NCBI RefSeq assembly: GCF_001542775.1
Contig: NZ_CP014145.1
Location: 2,232,001 to 2,296,000, forward strand
Length of the DNA stretch: 64,000 nt
From: Microterricola viridarii
GTDB taxonomy: Bacteria; Actinomycetota; Actinomycetes; Actinomycetales; Microbacteriaceae
Reading direction: 5' to 3'
In this document: one piece after another, positions 43,363 to 52,125 of the stretch
Position numbering within the stretch: position 1 is the first letter of the stretch
Layout of the letters: every line of letters starts with the position of its first letter
The notes under the pieces: generated by a model
The model's database searches: none
Seen by the model: the letters and a program-made list of their open reading frames with translations, nothing else
What the model was told of the DNA's origin: nothing
Translations under genes and position numbers: made by a program

Positions 43363-43424
43363 AATCGACTCGCCAGAAAGCGTTCCACAACGCGAGTTTT
43401 GGAACGTTTTGTGGCGAGTCGATT
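43363..43424. terminator. Long hairpin between convergent genes
   Basis: Outer arms of 13 perfect bases, AATCGACTCGCCA (43363-43375) and TGGCGAGTCGATT (43412-43424), enclose an inner pair CGTTCCA (43381-43387) / TGGAACG (43400-43406). It lies between the LysM stop (43352) and the J-domain gene stop (43435) and could terminate both transcripts. Confidence 0.65.
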
Positions 43425-43434
43425 GTGTGGTCAG

Positions 43435-44364
43435 CTAGACGAAGGTGATCGCGGCCTGCAGTCGGGTGCGCACCTCGAACAGCTCGGTGCCGCCGATGCG
43501 GGCGGCGCCCGGCAGCCCGTCGCGCAGCACGCCGGGCAGGCGGGACTGCGTCACGAGTGCGGTCACAGCGCCGCGGGATTTGCCGAGCAGCTCCAGGGAA
43601 CTGGGCGCCGCGGCATCCGGAACCACGATCAGCAGACCGGTGAACTTCACCCTCGCCGCCCGCGCCACCGACTTCGCCCGCACGGCGAGATCGTGCACGG
43701 GCTGTTCGCCGTTCAGCGCCTCGCCGATCAGCTCGCCGCGCTTGATGCGCACCTCGCCGCCCCAGTCCTCGCTGGAGAGGGCGAACAGGCCGGTCGGGCC
43801 GAGCACCACGTGGTCGAGTTTCGGGGGCACGCCGGGGCCTGCGGCGCTCGTGGCCACGTCGTGCCAGACCGAGAAGCCGATGCCGAGCGTCGCCACCTGG
43901 CGCGCGGTCGCCTCCTCGGCGAGCGCGTTCGCGAGCAGGTGCCGGATATCGCGGGGAGCCGAGCGCACGAGCGCCGGGTCGTAGGGGTCGCTCAGGGTGC
44001 GGCCGCGGCCCACCCATTCGCGCATGAGCACGAGGTAGCGCTCGCGGCTCCACCCGCCGGGGTGGCCGTGCGAGCGCGCCGTCGGCCGGGAGTCGCGGCG
44101 CGGTCCGGCCGCCTGTGCGGTCCAGGTGTGGCTCGTCGGCACTCCGGCGCCTGCGCCGCCGCGGTCGTACGCCGCGCGGGCGGTCGTCGTGCCGACCAGC
44201 AGCCAGGCCCGCTGCACGGCGTCGAAGCGCGCGGTGTCTCCCCCGGTGTCCGGGTGGGTGGCACGCAGCATGCGCCGGTAGGCCTTGCGCAGCTCCTCGT
44301 CGCTGGCACCCGGGGCGACGCCCAGAACTTCGTAGGGTGACGCGGAGAGGGGGCTGTCCTGCAT
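43435..44364 (-). CDS. J-domain protein with C-terminal NERD-like domain
   Basis: The 309-residue protein begins with a J domain (YEVLGVAPGASDEELRKAYRRMLRATHPDTGG; HPD intact, residues 8-70). A polar linker follows, then a C-terminal region like NERD (KLDHVVLGPTGLFALSSEDWGGEV and LLIVVPDAAA). The J domain would recruit Hsp70 (DnaK), while NERD-like domains are nuclease-related. The fusion is unusual, although related J-domain proteins occur in Microbacteriaceae as far as I recall. It stands alone and its function is unknown. Confidence 0.82.
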   Translation of the reverse strand: MQDSPLSASPYEVLGVAPGASDEELRKAYRRMLRATHPDTGGDTARFDAVQRAWLLVGTTTARAAYDRGGAGAGVPTSHTWTAQAAGPRRDSRPTARSHGHPGGWSRERYLVLMREWVGRGRTLSDPYDPALVRSAPRDIRHLLANALAEEATARQVATLGIGFSVWHDVATSAAGPGVPPKLDHVVLGPTGLFALSSEDWGGEVRIKRGELIGEALNGEQPVHDLAVRAKSVARAARVKFTGLLIVVPDAAAPSSLELLGKSRGAVTALVTQSRLPGVLRDGLPGAARIGGTELFEVRTRLQAAITFV

Positions 44365-44546
44365 GGATCACTTTCGGGCGAGATCAGAATGGTCACACTG
44401 AGACTAGCGGCCTCCGCCGGGAGCACGATCAGCGGGCGCCCAACGTGCTTGCGCGCCCGCCCCGCGCGGCTTACGGTGGCGACAGGCGGGCGCCCACCGC
44501 GGTCATCCGCGAGCCGCCCGCGATGCTCTCATCGAAGGACGCAGAA

Positions 44547-44717
44547 ATGTCCCCACTCATCGCCATCGTCGTCGTGATCGGCGTGCTCATGCTCTTCGCC
44601 GGCAGCCTGATCGATGCGGTCGGCTGGCTGTTCTGGCTCGGGATCGTCGTGCTCGTGGCCACCTGGCTGGTCTGGTTGCTGCGGGCCAGGGCCGCACGGC
44701 GCAACGCGCCGCGCTGA
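44547..44717 (+). CDS. Small two-helix membrane protein
   Basis: The 56-residue protein has two hydrophobic helices (about residues 3-21 and 24-45) and a basic tail (LRARAARRNAPR). The ATG has AAGGA 8 bases upstream. The topology resembles DUF-type small membrane proteins common in actinobacteria. It is preceded by about 180 bases of noncoding DNA and followed by a long palindrome. Confidence 0.7.
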   Translation: MSPLIAIVVVIGVLMLFAGSLIDAVGWLFWLGIVVLVATWLVWLLRARAARRNAPR

Positions 44718-44761
44718 GCCGCAACCCACCCCACCCCGCCCCGCCCGGTCCCGTCCCCCGC

Positions 44762-44840
44762 CCAAGTTCCGTTGAGAGCGGTCAAATGGCCACTTTTCGG
44801 GGTGAAAACCGGCCATTTGGCCGCTCTCAACGGACTTTGG
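44762..44840. terminator. Long imperfect palindrome between convergent genes
   Basis: Two 30-base arms (44762-44791 and 44811-44840) are complementary at 27 positions and flank a 19-base loop. The arms contain gttgagagcggtcaaatggcc and its complement. It lies between the small membrane gene and the methyltransferase gene, both ending towards it, and would act as a strong bidirectional hairpin. Confidence 0.7.
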
Positions 44841-44861
44841 GGGGAGGAGGGGAGGCGCTAG

Positions 44862-46568
44862 CTAGGCCTCGGGCGGCAGCAGGATGCCGTCATCCAGCAG
44901 CCGGCGCGCGCCGCCCAGCAGTTCGGCGCGCAGTGCGGCCTCGTCCACCTCAAGCAGTTGTGCGAGCGCCCCTGCGATCGCCCCGACGCTGAGCGAACCG
45001 TCGCTGGCGCCGACCAGTGCGGCGAGGGCGGTGCCCGGCGCGATGCTGCGGGCGAAGCCGCCACCCTGGCGCAGCAGCAGCTCGCTCGGGTCCTCGTGGC
45101 CGGGCCAGTAGTGGCGCTCCTCGGTCACGTCGCCGGAGACGGTGAGACAGGCCTGCGCGAATTCTTCGTCGCTCTGGCCGGCATGCCAGTCGTGCGCGGC
45201 GAGGCAGTTGCCGAGGTGCACGCCGAGGCCCCACTCGTTGTCGCCGAGCGGGGTGTGCAGGCGCTCGAGGCGGGCCAGGGTCGGGGTTTCGACAGGCTCA
45301 ACCAGCGGGGACGCCTCGACCAGCGGGGACGACTCAACCAGCGGGGACGGCTCATCCAGCGGGGACGACTCAACCAGCGGGGAATCAGAGCCGGGCACGC
45401 GCAGCAGCACGTAACCGAAACCGACCTGGGTCACTCCGCGGTCGGCGAAGTCGTCGAGCCAGGCGGCGAACAGCTGCTCGAACTCCGGCGTGCCCGAGCG
45501 GGTGCCGCCGTCACGGATCCACGTCTCGGCGTACCGGGTCGCCGACTGCACCTCGCGCTCCACGATCCAATAGTCGATGTCGGGAGCGAGCCAGCCGCGC
45601 AGCCGGTCAAAGGCCTCCGGCGTCTGCGCGGTGTACTCCCAGTTGCCGAGCATCTGCAGCACGCCCCCGGCGGTGAGGTGCGCGGCGGCCTCCCGCATCA
45701 CGGTTTCGACGAGGGCGTCGCCGACCATGCCGCCGTCACGGTACTCGTAGCTCGGCACCCCTTCGACCCGCGGCGTGATGACGAAGGGCGGGTTGCTGAT
45801 CACGTGGTCGAAACGCTCCCCCGCGACGGGCTCGAACAGGCTGCCCAGCCGGAACTCGATCGACTCGATCTCGTTGAGCGCGGCGTTGAATGCGGCCAGT
45901 TCGAGGGCGCGCTGCGAGATGTCGGTGGCGACGACACGTGACGCGTGCCGGGCGGCGTGCATCGCCTGGATGCCGCATCCGGTGCCGAGGTCGAGCACCG
46001 AGTCGACCGCGTTCTGCAGCATCAGCGCCGAGAGCGTGCGGGAGGCCCCGCCGACGCCGAGCACGTGGTCCTCACCGAGGGGGCCGCCGCGGGCCAGCTC
46101 GCCGAGGTCGGAGGCGATCCACCAGGAGGCGTGGCCGCGGCTGTCGGTGAAGGCGTAGGGCCGCAGCTCCAGCAGGGCGCGCAGCGAGGGCTCGGCGCCG
46201 GGATCAGCGGATGCCGGCCCGAGCAGGCCGAGCAGGGTGGCACCGTCCACGCCGAGACCGGGCAGCGCCGCCGCCGCCTCGCTCGCCGGCACCCGGACGC
46301 CGAGCAGGAACAGCTCGGCGAGCGTCGCCAGCGCGCTGGGCGCACCGTGCCGGGCGCGCAGCGCGGCGAGCGCCCGCAACGCGGGCAGCCGCTCGTTGCG
46401 GCGCAGCGCGTCGGCGGCATCCGGGCCCCACAGGCCGTCCAGCGCCGCCTCGGTGAAGTGCGCCGCAGCCAGGTCGGCACGGAGGCGGGCGATCGCGGGA
46501 AGGTCCAGGTGCACGGCGGGGCCGGTGACAGGTGCGGAGTCGGCGGGCGGGGTCAGTTCAACGGCCAT
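44862..46568 (-). CDS. Class I SAM-dependent methyltransferase (HemK/PrmC-like NPPF)
   Basis: The 568-residue protein has an N-terminal helical region (1-170), a Rossmann methyltransferase core with VLDLGTGCGIQAMHAARH near residue 190 and NPPF at 259-262, and a C-terminal domain. NPPF/NPPY motifs belong to enzymes that methylate glutamine or nucleotide nitrogens, so an N-methyltransferase for protein or RNA is likely. Around residues 393-427 a stretch of (S/A)SPLVE-type hexapeptides ending PLVEPVET is encoded by an 18-base repeat array and interrupts the ordinary sequence. It is monocistronic. Confidence 0.88.
   Translation of the reverse strand: MAVELTPPADSAPVTGPAVHLDLPAIARLRADLAAAHFTEAALDGLWGPDAADALRRNERLPALRALAALRARHGAPSALATLAELFLLGVRVPASEAAAALPGLGVDGATLLGLLGPASADPGAEPSLRALLELRPYAFTDSRGHASWWIASDLGELARGGPLGEDHVLGVGGASRTLSALMLQNAVDSVLDLGTGCGIQAMHAARHASRVVATDISQRALELAAFNAALNEIESIEFRLGSLFEPVAGERFDHVISNPPFVITPRVEGVPSYEYRDGGMVGDALVETVMREAAAHLTAGGVLQMLGNWEYTAQTPEAFDRLRGWLAPDIDYWIVEREVQSATRYAETWIRDGGTRSGTPEFEQLFAAWLDDFADRGVTQVGFGYVLLRVPGSDSPLVESSPLDEPSPLVESSPLVEASPLVEPVETPTLARLERLHTPLGDNEWGLGVHLGNCLAAHDWHAGQSDEEFAQACLTVSGDVTEERHYWPGHEDPSELLLRQGGGFARSIAPGTALAALVGASDGSLSVGAIAGALAQLLEVDEAALRAELLGGARRLLDDGILLPPEA
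45292..45391. repeat. In-frame 18-bp repeat array inside the methyltransferase gene
   Basis: A gtttcgacag start is followed by five tandem 18-base units (g-x-ctcaaccagcggggac). Because 18 is a multiple of three, the reverse strand reads hexapeptides such as SPLVES. The unit is the same type as in the intergenic array at 38.5 kb. Confidence 0.9.
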
Positions 46569-46610
46569 GCCTCAATTCAACTGCATGCGCCGCACGCGCG
46601 GCACCGGCGT

Positions 46611-46976
46611 TCAGTCGGAAGAGTCGGCCAGGTAGTCCCGCAGCACGGCCGCGTGGTTCACCTGCGGGTCGCGCGCCCCATAGACGAGGGTGAGCGTCGG
46701 GTTCGAGGCGGCCAGGGCGCGCAGCCGTTCGACGGCGGCGACGGCGGCCGGGTCGCTGGCGAGCTCCGCCCGATAGCGCGCCGCGAACTCGCCCAGCCTG
46801 GCGGGGTCGTGCCCCCACCAGGTGCGCAGCGCGGGGCTCGGGGCGGCGTCCTTGAGCCAGAGGGTGAGTGCGGCTCTCTCCCGGCTCACCCCGCGCGGCC
46901 ATAGCCGATCAACGAGCACCCGGCAGCCGTCGTCGGGCGCGGCATCCGCGTAGGCGCGTTTGATGAGGACAGCCAT
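46611..46976 (-). CDS. DUF488 protein
   Basis: The 121-residue protein has the DUF488 pattern: [41 protein letters not shown] and FAARYRAEL, ending with [21 protein letters not shown]. The family's function is not settled. The ATG is at 46976 and the gene faces the metallophosphoesterase across a 136-base spacer. Confidence 0.92.
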   Translation of the reverse strand: MAVLIKRAYADAAPDDGCRVLVDRLWPRGVSRERAALTLWLKDAAPSPALRTWWGHDPARLGEFAARYRAELASDPAAVAAVERLRALAASNPTLTLVYGARDPQVNHAAVLRDYLADSSD

Positions 46977-47112
46977 AGTTCATGCTCGCAGCTTGTCGCC
47001 GGAATGCAAGGCGCGCCGAGATTTCGCAGCCGTCATCCGGATTCATCTGTTGGAATGTGTGCACCGTGAGGGCGCGCATCGCAGAGCGCGCCTTGATGAA
47101 CAGAGGATTTGT

Positions 47113-48036
47113 GTGAACATACGCACGGCCGAGTACCCGCGGCCACATCATTTCCTGCTCCACCTGAGCGACACCCACCTGCTCGCTGCCGACGGCAAGC
47201 TCTACGACCGTGTCGACAGCACGGCCCTGCTGCAGCGGCTCTTCGACGAGGTCGAGGCCTCCGGCGGGCGTCCGGAGGCGATCGTCTTCACGGGCGACCT
47301 GGCCGACAAGGGCGAGCCGGATGCCTACCGACAGCTGCGCGAGATCGTCGAACCGGCCGCCGAGCGGCTCGGTGCCCGCGTCATCTGGGTGATGGGCAAC
47401 CACGACGACCGCGGCGCGTTCCGCAGCGAACTGCTCGGCGAGGCCCCGTCGACGATGCCCATCGACGTCGTCCACGATCTGGATGGCCTGCGGCTGATCA
47501 CGCTGGATTCCACGGTGCCCGGCCACCACTTCGGCGCGGTCACGACGGCCCAGCTGGACTGGCTCGCCCGCGAGCTGGCCACACCGGCGCCGCACGGCAC
47601 GATCCTGGCGATGCACCACCCGCCGATCCCGAGCGTGCTCGACCTGGCTGTCGCCGTCGAGCTGCGCGACCAGGCGCCGTTGGCCGCCGTGCTCCGCGGC
47701 AGCGATGTGCGCAGCATCATCGCCGGGCACCTGCACTACTCGTCGATGGCGACCTTCGCCGGGATTCCCGTGTCGGTGGCATCCGCCACCTGTTACACAC
47801 AGGACCTCAACGTGCCCGTCGGCGGAACCCGCGGCCGCGACGGCGCGCAGGGATTCAACCTCGTGCACGTCTACCCCGACACCGTGCTGCACTCCGTGGT
47901 GCCGCTCGGCAGCACACCACCGCTGGATTACATCGACGCGGCCGAGACGACGCGGCGCTTGGCGGCCGACGGCATCCGCATCGCCCCGTCACCGGTGGCT
48001 GGGCCGCCGACGCGGCCGATTCGCGTGCTTGCCTGA
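47113..48036 (+). CDS. Metallophosphoesterase (CpdA-like)
   Basis: This 307-residue calcineurin-type phosphodiesterase has the metal ligands D20 and H22 in LSDTHLL, GD at 61-62, GNHDD at 95-99, then AMHHPPIP and AGHLHYSS. This set matches the cyclic-nucleotide/glycerophosphodiester phosphodiesterase group (CpdA/Icc). No signal peptide. I chose the GTG at 47113 because of the AGAGGA site in front; upstream in-frame codons look noncoding. Cyclic AMP is a plausible substrate but is not shown by the sequence. Confidence 0.9.
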   Translation: MNIRTAEYPRPHHFLLHLSDTHLLAADGKLYDRVDSTALLQRLFDEVEASGGRPEAIVFTGDLADKGEPDAYRQLREIVEPAAERLGARVIWVMGNHDDRGAFRSELLGEAPSTMPIDVVHDLDGLRLITLDSTVPGHHFGAVTTAQLDWLARELATPAPHGTILAMHHPPIPSVLDLAVAVELRDQAPLAAVLRGSDVRSIIAGHLHYSSMATFAGIPVSVASATCYTQDLNVPVGGTRGRDGAQGFNLVHVYPDTVLHSVVPLGSTPPLDYIDAAETTRRLAADGIRIAPSPVAGPPTRPIRVLA

Positions 48037-48069
48037 GCGACATCGGACCCGCGCGCTACGGGCCCTGGC

Positions 48070-49134
48070 TTACAGGGCGTCGGGCTCTGTGCTCCGCTCC
48101 CACGGGGCGGGGAACGGGAAGTACTTCTCCAAGAACTCGGTCACGGCGGCGGTGCGCGTCTCGTCGGAGATCTCGGGCTTGCTGCCGTCATTCAGACAGA
48201 ACATGTCTTGGTCGCGGCGTTTGACGAGCTTCTCCATCGCGGGCAGAGCCAAGCGCAGCGTGGTCTCGATGTACTTGACCCGTGCCTGTGTCTGGATGAC
48301 GGCATGACCCGACATCAGCGCGTAGTAGTGGTAGAACGAGTTCGTCACCGAGATGTCGGTGGCCGAGCGGAATTGGCTGGCCGCCGTGCGGGCGAAGTCC
48401 TCGGCGAACTCGGCTTCCATGGCGCCCAGCACATCGGTGCGGAGTGGCGCGGCGCAGTGCTCGAGGTGGCGGGTGGTCACCTTGCCGAAGCGCTGCTTGA
48501 GCAGCCGGCGGTTCACGCGGGCGGCGTTCTCGAAGCCGCTGCGGCTCGGGTTGCTCTCGCCGAGCCCGATCCGGGTGCCGGCCTCGACGAACTTCGTGAC
48601 GCCTCCGGGCGAGAAGAACAGTTCCGGGCTGAGCGGGCGCCCGAAGAACATGTCGTCGTTGGAGTAGAGGAAATGCTGGGCGATGCCCGGGATGTGGTGC
48701 AGCTGTGACTCGACGGCGTGCGAATTGTGGGTGGGTAGGGCGTCCGGGTTCTGGAAGAACTCCTCGCTACGCACGACGGTGACCCGCGGGTGCTCGCCCA
48801 GCCAGGACGGCACCGGGGAATCGGTGGCGATGAAGATGCGGCGCACCCACGGGGCGAAGAGGTAGACGCTGCGCAGGGCGTACTTCAGCTCGTCGATCTG
48901 CCGGAAGCGGGCGGCGGAGTCGTCGCCGTCGCCGACGACGTAGCCGGCCATGCGCGCCGCCCGTGCCTTCTGGAAGGCGACGTCGTTGCCGTCGACCCAG
49001 GAGAAGACCATGTCGATGTCGAAGCTGACGTCGCTGGCGAGTTCGGCGAACATGTGCTCGAGGGTGCGCCAGCGGCGGCCGTAGAGCTCGACCGTGTCTT
49101 CGACGGCCTCGTGCCGTGGCATCCGGGCCCGCAT
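48070..49134 (-). CDS. Stealth-family sugar-phosphate transferase, C-terminal part
   Basis: Stealth proteins transfer hexose-1-phosphates to build capsule-like phosphoglycans. The 354-residue frame holds the conserved regions CR1 (DIDMVFSWVDGND), CR2 (RQIDELKYALRSVYLFAPWVRRIFIATD to HFLYSNDDMFFG), CR3 (TRHLEHCAAPLR) and CR4 (MFCLNDG). It begins at an ATG that overlaps by one base the stop of the next frame (TGATG), and the two frames together look like one normal Stealth protein. Adding one base to the G5 run at 49149-49153 joins them into 570 residues reading VAPRENALMRAR at the junction. Confidence 0.85.
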   Translation of the reverse strand: MRARMPRHEAVEDTVELYGRRWRTLEHMFAELASDVSFDIDMVFSWVDGNDVAFQKARAARMAGYVVGDGDDSAARFRQIDELKYALRSVYLFAPWVRRIFIATDSPVPSWLGEHPRVTVVRSEEFFQNPDALPTHNSHAVESQLHHIPGIAQHFLYSNDDMFFGRPLSPELFFSPGGVTKFVEAGTRIGLGESNPSRSGFENAARVNRRLLKQRFGKVTTRHLEHCAAPLRTDVLGAMEAEFAEDFARTAASQFRSATDISVTNSFYHYYALMSGHAVIQTQARVKYIETTLRLALPAMEKLVKRRDQDMFCLNDGSKPEISDETRTAAVTEFLEKYFPFPAPWERSTEPDAL

Positions 49135-49781
49135 CAGCGCGTTCTCGCGGGGGCGACGATCTCGTCGTCGCCGAAGCGCCAGAGTTCCAGCTGGAACGCG
49201 GTCTCTGGGCCGTAGCGCAGACGGCCGATGGGTTCGACCCGGGGCCGGTAGAGGCGGAACACCGCGGCCTTGCGCGCCGGCGACAACTCGCCGTCGGCGA
49301 GCAACACCGACCCGCGGGTCGGGCGGTCGATCGTGGCGGAGTAGAAGGGCTCGTCACGGAACGCCTCGGCGAGCGCACGGCTCAGCTGCTTGCGTTGACG
49401 CCGGTCCACGGCGATCACCGGCCGGTCGTTGTCGCCGCGCACGAGCAGGAAGTCGATTCCGGCGTCGATGAGCGCGCCGCGCACCGCGAGGAGGTCGTCG
49501 ACCATCGACTCATGCGGGGTGAAGTGCCCCGCGGTGAGCGTGTACTCGCCGCGGCGCAGCACGAGGTCGGTGCGGGAGAAGCGCGGCGCCCCGCCGGCGG
49601 GGAGAGGCACGGTCGGCCCCGTCTGCCGGAGCAGCACGGGTTCGGGCTCGGCACTCAGAAAACCATGGCGCTCGCGTTCCGGGGCCTGCGCGCGCGGATC
49701 GTCGCTGCGGGAGAAGGCGGCCGGCTTGTCGGGATCGGCCAACGGGTGGTGTTGCTCACGATCACGCGGGCTTTCGGACAT
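49134..49781 (-). CDS. Stealth-family protein, N-terminal part
   Basis: The 215-residue frame is the expected N-terminal extension of an actinobacterial Stealth protein (LLAVRGALIDAGIDFLLVRGDNDRPVIAVD; ETAFQLELWRFGDDEIVAP), after a polar leader of about 60 residues. It stops at TGA right where the CR1-containing frame begins. The stop is caused by the reading phase after a five-base G run (49149-49153). It could be made as a separate polypeptide by translational coupling, but a frameshift or base-calling error is more likely. Confidence 0.75.
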   Translation of the reverse strand: MSESPRDREQHHPLADPDKPAAFSRSDDPRAQAPERERHGFLSAEPEPVLLRQTGPTVPLPAGGAPRFSRTDLVLRRGEYTLTAGHFTPHESMVDDLLAVRGALIDAGIDFLLVRGDNDRPVIAVDRRQRKQLSRALAEAFRDEPFYSATIDRPTRGSVLLADGELSPARKAAVFRLYRPRVEPIGRLRYGPETAFQLELWRFGDDEIVAPARTR

Positions 49782-49875
49782 ACACGGGGCCCCTCTTCTA
49801 CAGCGAGCCAGATCGAAGCCGACCCTGGCACGCGGCGCGTGAGGGGCATTCGATGGCTTCTGCCCAGACTACCGT

Positions 49876-50379
49876 TCAGACGGCGAGGGCCACCGCGTAC
49901 AACACCGTCGCCGCGGATGCCGCGATGGTACGCACGTGGTTCCAGCGCACCCAGGTCGTGAGGTACTCCTCCCACGCCGCGGCGCCGTCGACGCTGGCCG
50001 GGTCGACGCCGCCGAGCGCAGTGTTGCGGGGAACGTTGAAGAGCGCGGTGACGAGCACGGTGCCCAGCAGGTACAGCGCTCCGGCGGCGATGAGCCAGGG
50101 TGCGACAGCGGCCTGCTCTGCGCCGCGCGGCGCCGTGACGAAGGCGAAGACCATCAGCGTTCCGGCGAGCAGGGTGGTGCCGATGAAGGCAAGAATGAAC
50201 GGGCTGCGCACGATGGTGCGGTTGATCGACTGCATGACCCGGATGCCGTCGGGCACCGCCAGCTCGCGCAGGGTTCTGATCATGAAGCTCGAGAAGCTGA
50301 GCAGGACACCGGCGACGACGCCGCTGCCGAGCACGGTGGCGATGGTCAGCGGTGGGATGAGCGCCTCGGGGAGATCCAC
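49876..50379 (-). CDS. DUF1772 (anthrone oxygenase-like) membrane protein
   Basis: The 167-residue protein has four hydrophobic helices (about residues 6-32, 51-73, 83-105 and 145-166) and conserved polar residues between them (IRVMQSINRTIV; FNVPRNTAL; WVRWNHVRTIAA), as in DUF1772/anthrone oxygenase proteins. The start is taken at GTG 50379; a weak CACACT box six bases upstream would make it leaderless. Monocistronic; substrate unknown. Confidence 0.85.
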   Translation of the reverse strand: MDLPEALIPPLTIATVLGSGVVAGVLLSFSSFMIRTLRELAVPDGIRVMQSINRTIVRSPFILAFIGTTLLAGTLMVFAFVTAPRGAEQAAVAPWLIAAGALYLLGTVLVTALFNVPRNTALGGVDPASVDGAAAWEEYLTTWVRWNHVRTIAASAATVLYAVALAV

Positions 50380-50438
50380 CCACCCAGTGTGGCAGTGTCG
50401 GGCAGCGGTGGCCAGAGGGGCAGAGGGAGCCGGTGGCC

Positions 50439-50603
50439 TCAGGCGACTTCGACGGGCCGGCCGCCCCGCGCCGCGGCGCTCGCGCTGTGCGAGTGCACGA
50501 TGTGGGCGCGGGCGCGGGTTGCGCGGCGGCGCGCACGACCGCGTTCGAAGGTCTCGGTGCGCTCGCGCACGGCGTTGACGAGCGACTCGATGAAGTCGTA
50601 CAT
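50439..50603 (-). CDS. Putative 54-residue basic protein
   Basis: A short frame with a CTGGAG site 9 bases before its ATG encodes MYDFIESLVNAVRERTETFERGRARRRATR and an Ala/His-rich tail. The first 20 residues could form an amphipathic helix and the rest is strongly basic. No family is recognised. Codon use and the ribosome site make it plausible, but it may be spurious. Confidence 0.4.
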   Translation of the reverse strand: MYDFIESLVNAVRERTETFERGRARRRATRARAHIVHSHSASAAARGGRPVEVA

Positions 50604-50781
50604 GGGGTGTGCTCCAGAGGTAGAAGATGGGCCACCACCCACGGTTCCTTCCCCCGGCACCCCGCTGGATCGGGGCACGGCCCCACACCGATGCGGGTGT
50701 TCACTGATCCCCGCCTCGGTGCGGCCGCGCAGTCGCCCGGGCGCACCCCGCCCCCTGGATGCCACCGGCGACCTCGGCACG

Positions 50782-50820
50782 ACGGGGGGCCAGTTCCTGA
50801 AGTTCTGGCCCCCCGTCGCG
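50782..50820. terminator. Perfect 14-bp stem hairpin after the AhpD-like gene
   Basis: CGACGGGGGGCCAG (50782-50795) and its exact complement (50807-50820) flank an 11-base loop. It lies 47 bases past the stop of the last gene of the ABC-transporter cluster. There is no T tract, as is common in high-GC actinobacteria. Confidence 0.7.
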
Positions 50821-50866
50821 CCTCGCGCCTCCGCTCGCACCGGCCTTGTGGGCCGGAACGGGGCGG

Positions 50867-51511
50867 CTACGGCGCCGCCGGAGCCTCCGGTTCGCCGAGG
50901 CTCAGCATCAGCCGGTTGGCCCAGCTGAAGAACGCGGCACCGTGGATGACGTCGGCGATCTCGAGCGCGTCGAGGCCCTGTGCGCGCAGCTCGGCGATGT
51001 GGCCGGCGTCCAGCGCGACCGGCGTGCTCGCGAGAGCGACGGAGGCGTCGACGATGGCCCGCCAGCGCGGGTCGAGGGCGGCATCCGTGCCCTCGTCGAG
51101 CAGACGCTGCACGTCGTCGCCGCGCTTGGAGTGGTGGCTGGCGAACCGCGAGTGCACGCTGGCGCAGAAGATGCAGCCGTTGTGCCTGCTCGTGGCGGTG
51201 GCGGCGAGCTCACGCTCGGCCCGCGGCAGGCCCTCCTTGGTGTTGTAGAAGATGTCTTTGTCTGTGCGGGTGCGGGCACCGAGGATCTCGGGGTCGCGGG
51301 CCAGCAGCGCGAAGTAGGGCGACTTGGCGCGTGAGGCGTCGACGAGGCCGCTCCGGTGCCGTTCCTCGAACTCGGATTCGGGCAGCGGCTCAAGCCAGGG
51401 CACCCAGCCGAGCTCGGCCTGGGTGAACGTAACCGGGCGGTCGAGGTCTGAGTGTTCGAGCACGCTCTCAGCGGTGACGGATGCCGGCGTGGACGGTGTG
51501 GTTGAGGTCAT
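50867..51511 (-). CDS. AhpD-like alkylhydroperoxidase-domain protein (Avi_7169 type)
   Basis: The 214-residue protein has the CxxC redox motif in NGCIFCASVHSRFA, typical of AhpD/CMD proteins, plus a later helix pattern (IADVIHGAAFFSWANRLML). AhpD-like proteins reduce peroxides or act on small reactive carbonyls using the cysteine pair. Together with the overlapping CMD gene and the luciferase-like gene it matches a recurring gene set that I recall as TIGR families named after KPN_01858 and Avi_7169/7170. It is the last gene of the operon and overlaps its neighbour by 4 bases. Confidence 0.88.
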   Translation of the reverse strand: MTSTTPSTPASVTAESVLEHSDLDRPVTFTQAELGWVPWLEPLPESEFEERHRSGLVDASRAKSPYFALLARDPEILGARTRTDKDIFYNTKEGLPRAERELAATATSRHNGCIFCASVHSRFASHHSKRGDDVQRLLDEGTDAALDPRWRAIVDASVALASTPVALDAGHIAELRAQGLDALEIADVIHGAAFFSWANRLMLSLGEPEAPAAP

Positions 51512-52125
51512 GCGAGGAGCTCCAATCCTGCGACAACGCGAATCTGAAAGGTGAGGAAGGCGATGAGCTGCGAGAGCGTGACGATGTCGCTCGTGCTCCA
51601 GCCCGCGTCGAGCAATGCCTGCAGCGCGGCCGGGCTGGCTTCGCGCGGGCGGAAGACGAGCAGGTGGGCGTGGTCGAGGGCCGCGGCCAGGCGTACGCCC
51701 AGCACGTCGCGGCGCGCGGGGGCGACCCGGTAGCGCAGCCCCTCGCTGTCTTCGACGCTGAGCGGGCCGGCCGGGTAGGAGCCGTACGGCCCGCTGGTGC
51801 GCCCGGCGGCGATCTCGGCGGCGACGGCCTCCGGCAAAGCGCGCGCCGATTCGGCCGCGCCGGGGGCGGTCGCGGCCGTGGTCAGCTGCCCCGCGTAGAA
51901 CTGCTGCGTGCGGTCGGAACGGTGCACACCGGTGACGAAGGCGGCAACAGCGAACCGCTCGACGGCGCTCACGGTGCCGGGGTACTCGGGGGCGAACAGC
52001 GCGTCGTAACTGGCCTGCGCGTTGGCGCGGGTGACTGGACGGCGGGCGCGCAGCTCGTCGATGACCGAGCCCGGGGTGACCCCGAGCAGTTCATCGATGA
52101 CGTCGGGCGGGGCGATGGTGGTCAT
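51508..52125 (-). CDS. CMD-domain protein (Avi_7170 type)
   Basis: The 205-residue protein is related to carboxymuconolactone-decarboxylase/AhpD folds: ERFAVAAFVTGVHRSD, LLDAGWSTSDIVTLSQLIAFLTFQIRVVAGL. It lacks the CxxC pair seen in the neighbouring AhpD-like protein. The ATG overlaps the upstream stop and its own stop overlaps the next start, so it belongs to the same translated unit. It probably forms a heteromeric or paired enzyme with the neighbour. Confidence 0.85.
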   Translation of the reverse strand: MTTIAPPDVIDELLGVTPGSVIDELRARRPVTRANAQASYDALFAPEYPGTVSAVERFAVAAFVTGVHRSDRTQQFYAGQLTTAATAPGAAESARALPEAVAAEIAAGRTSGPYGSYPAGPLSVEDSEGLRYRVAPARRDVLGVRLAAALDHAHLLVFRPREASPAALQALLDAGWSTSDIVTLSQLIAFLTFQIRVVAGLELLA

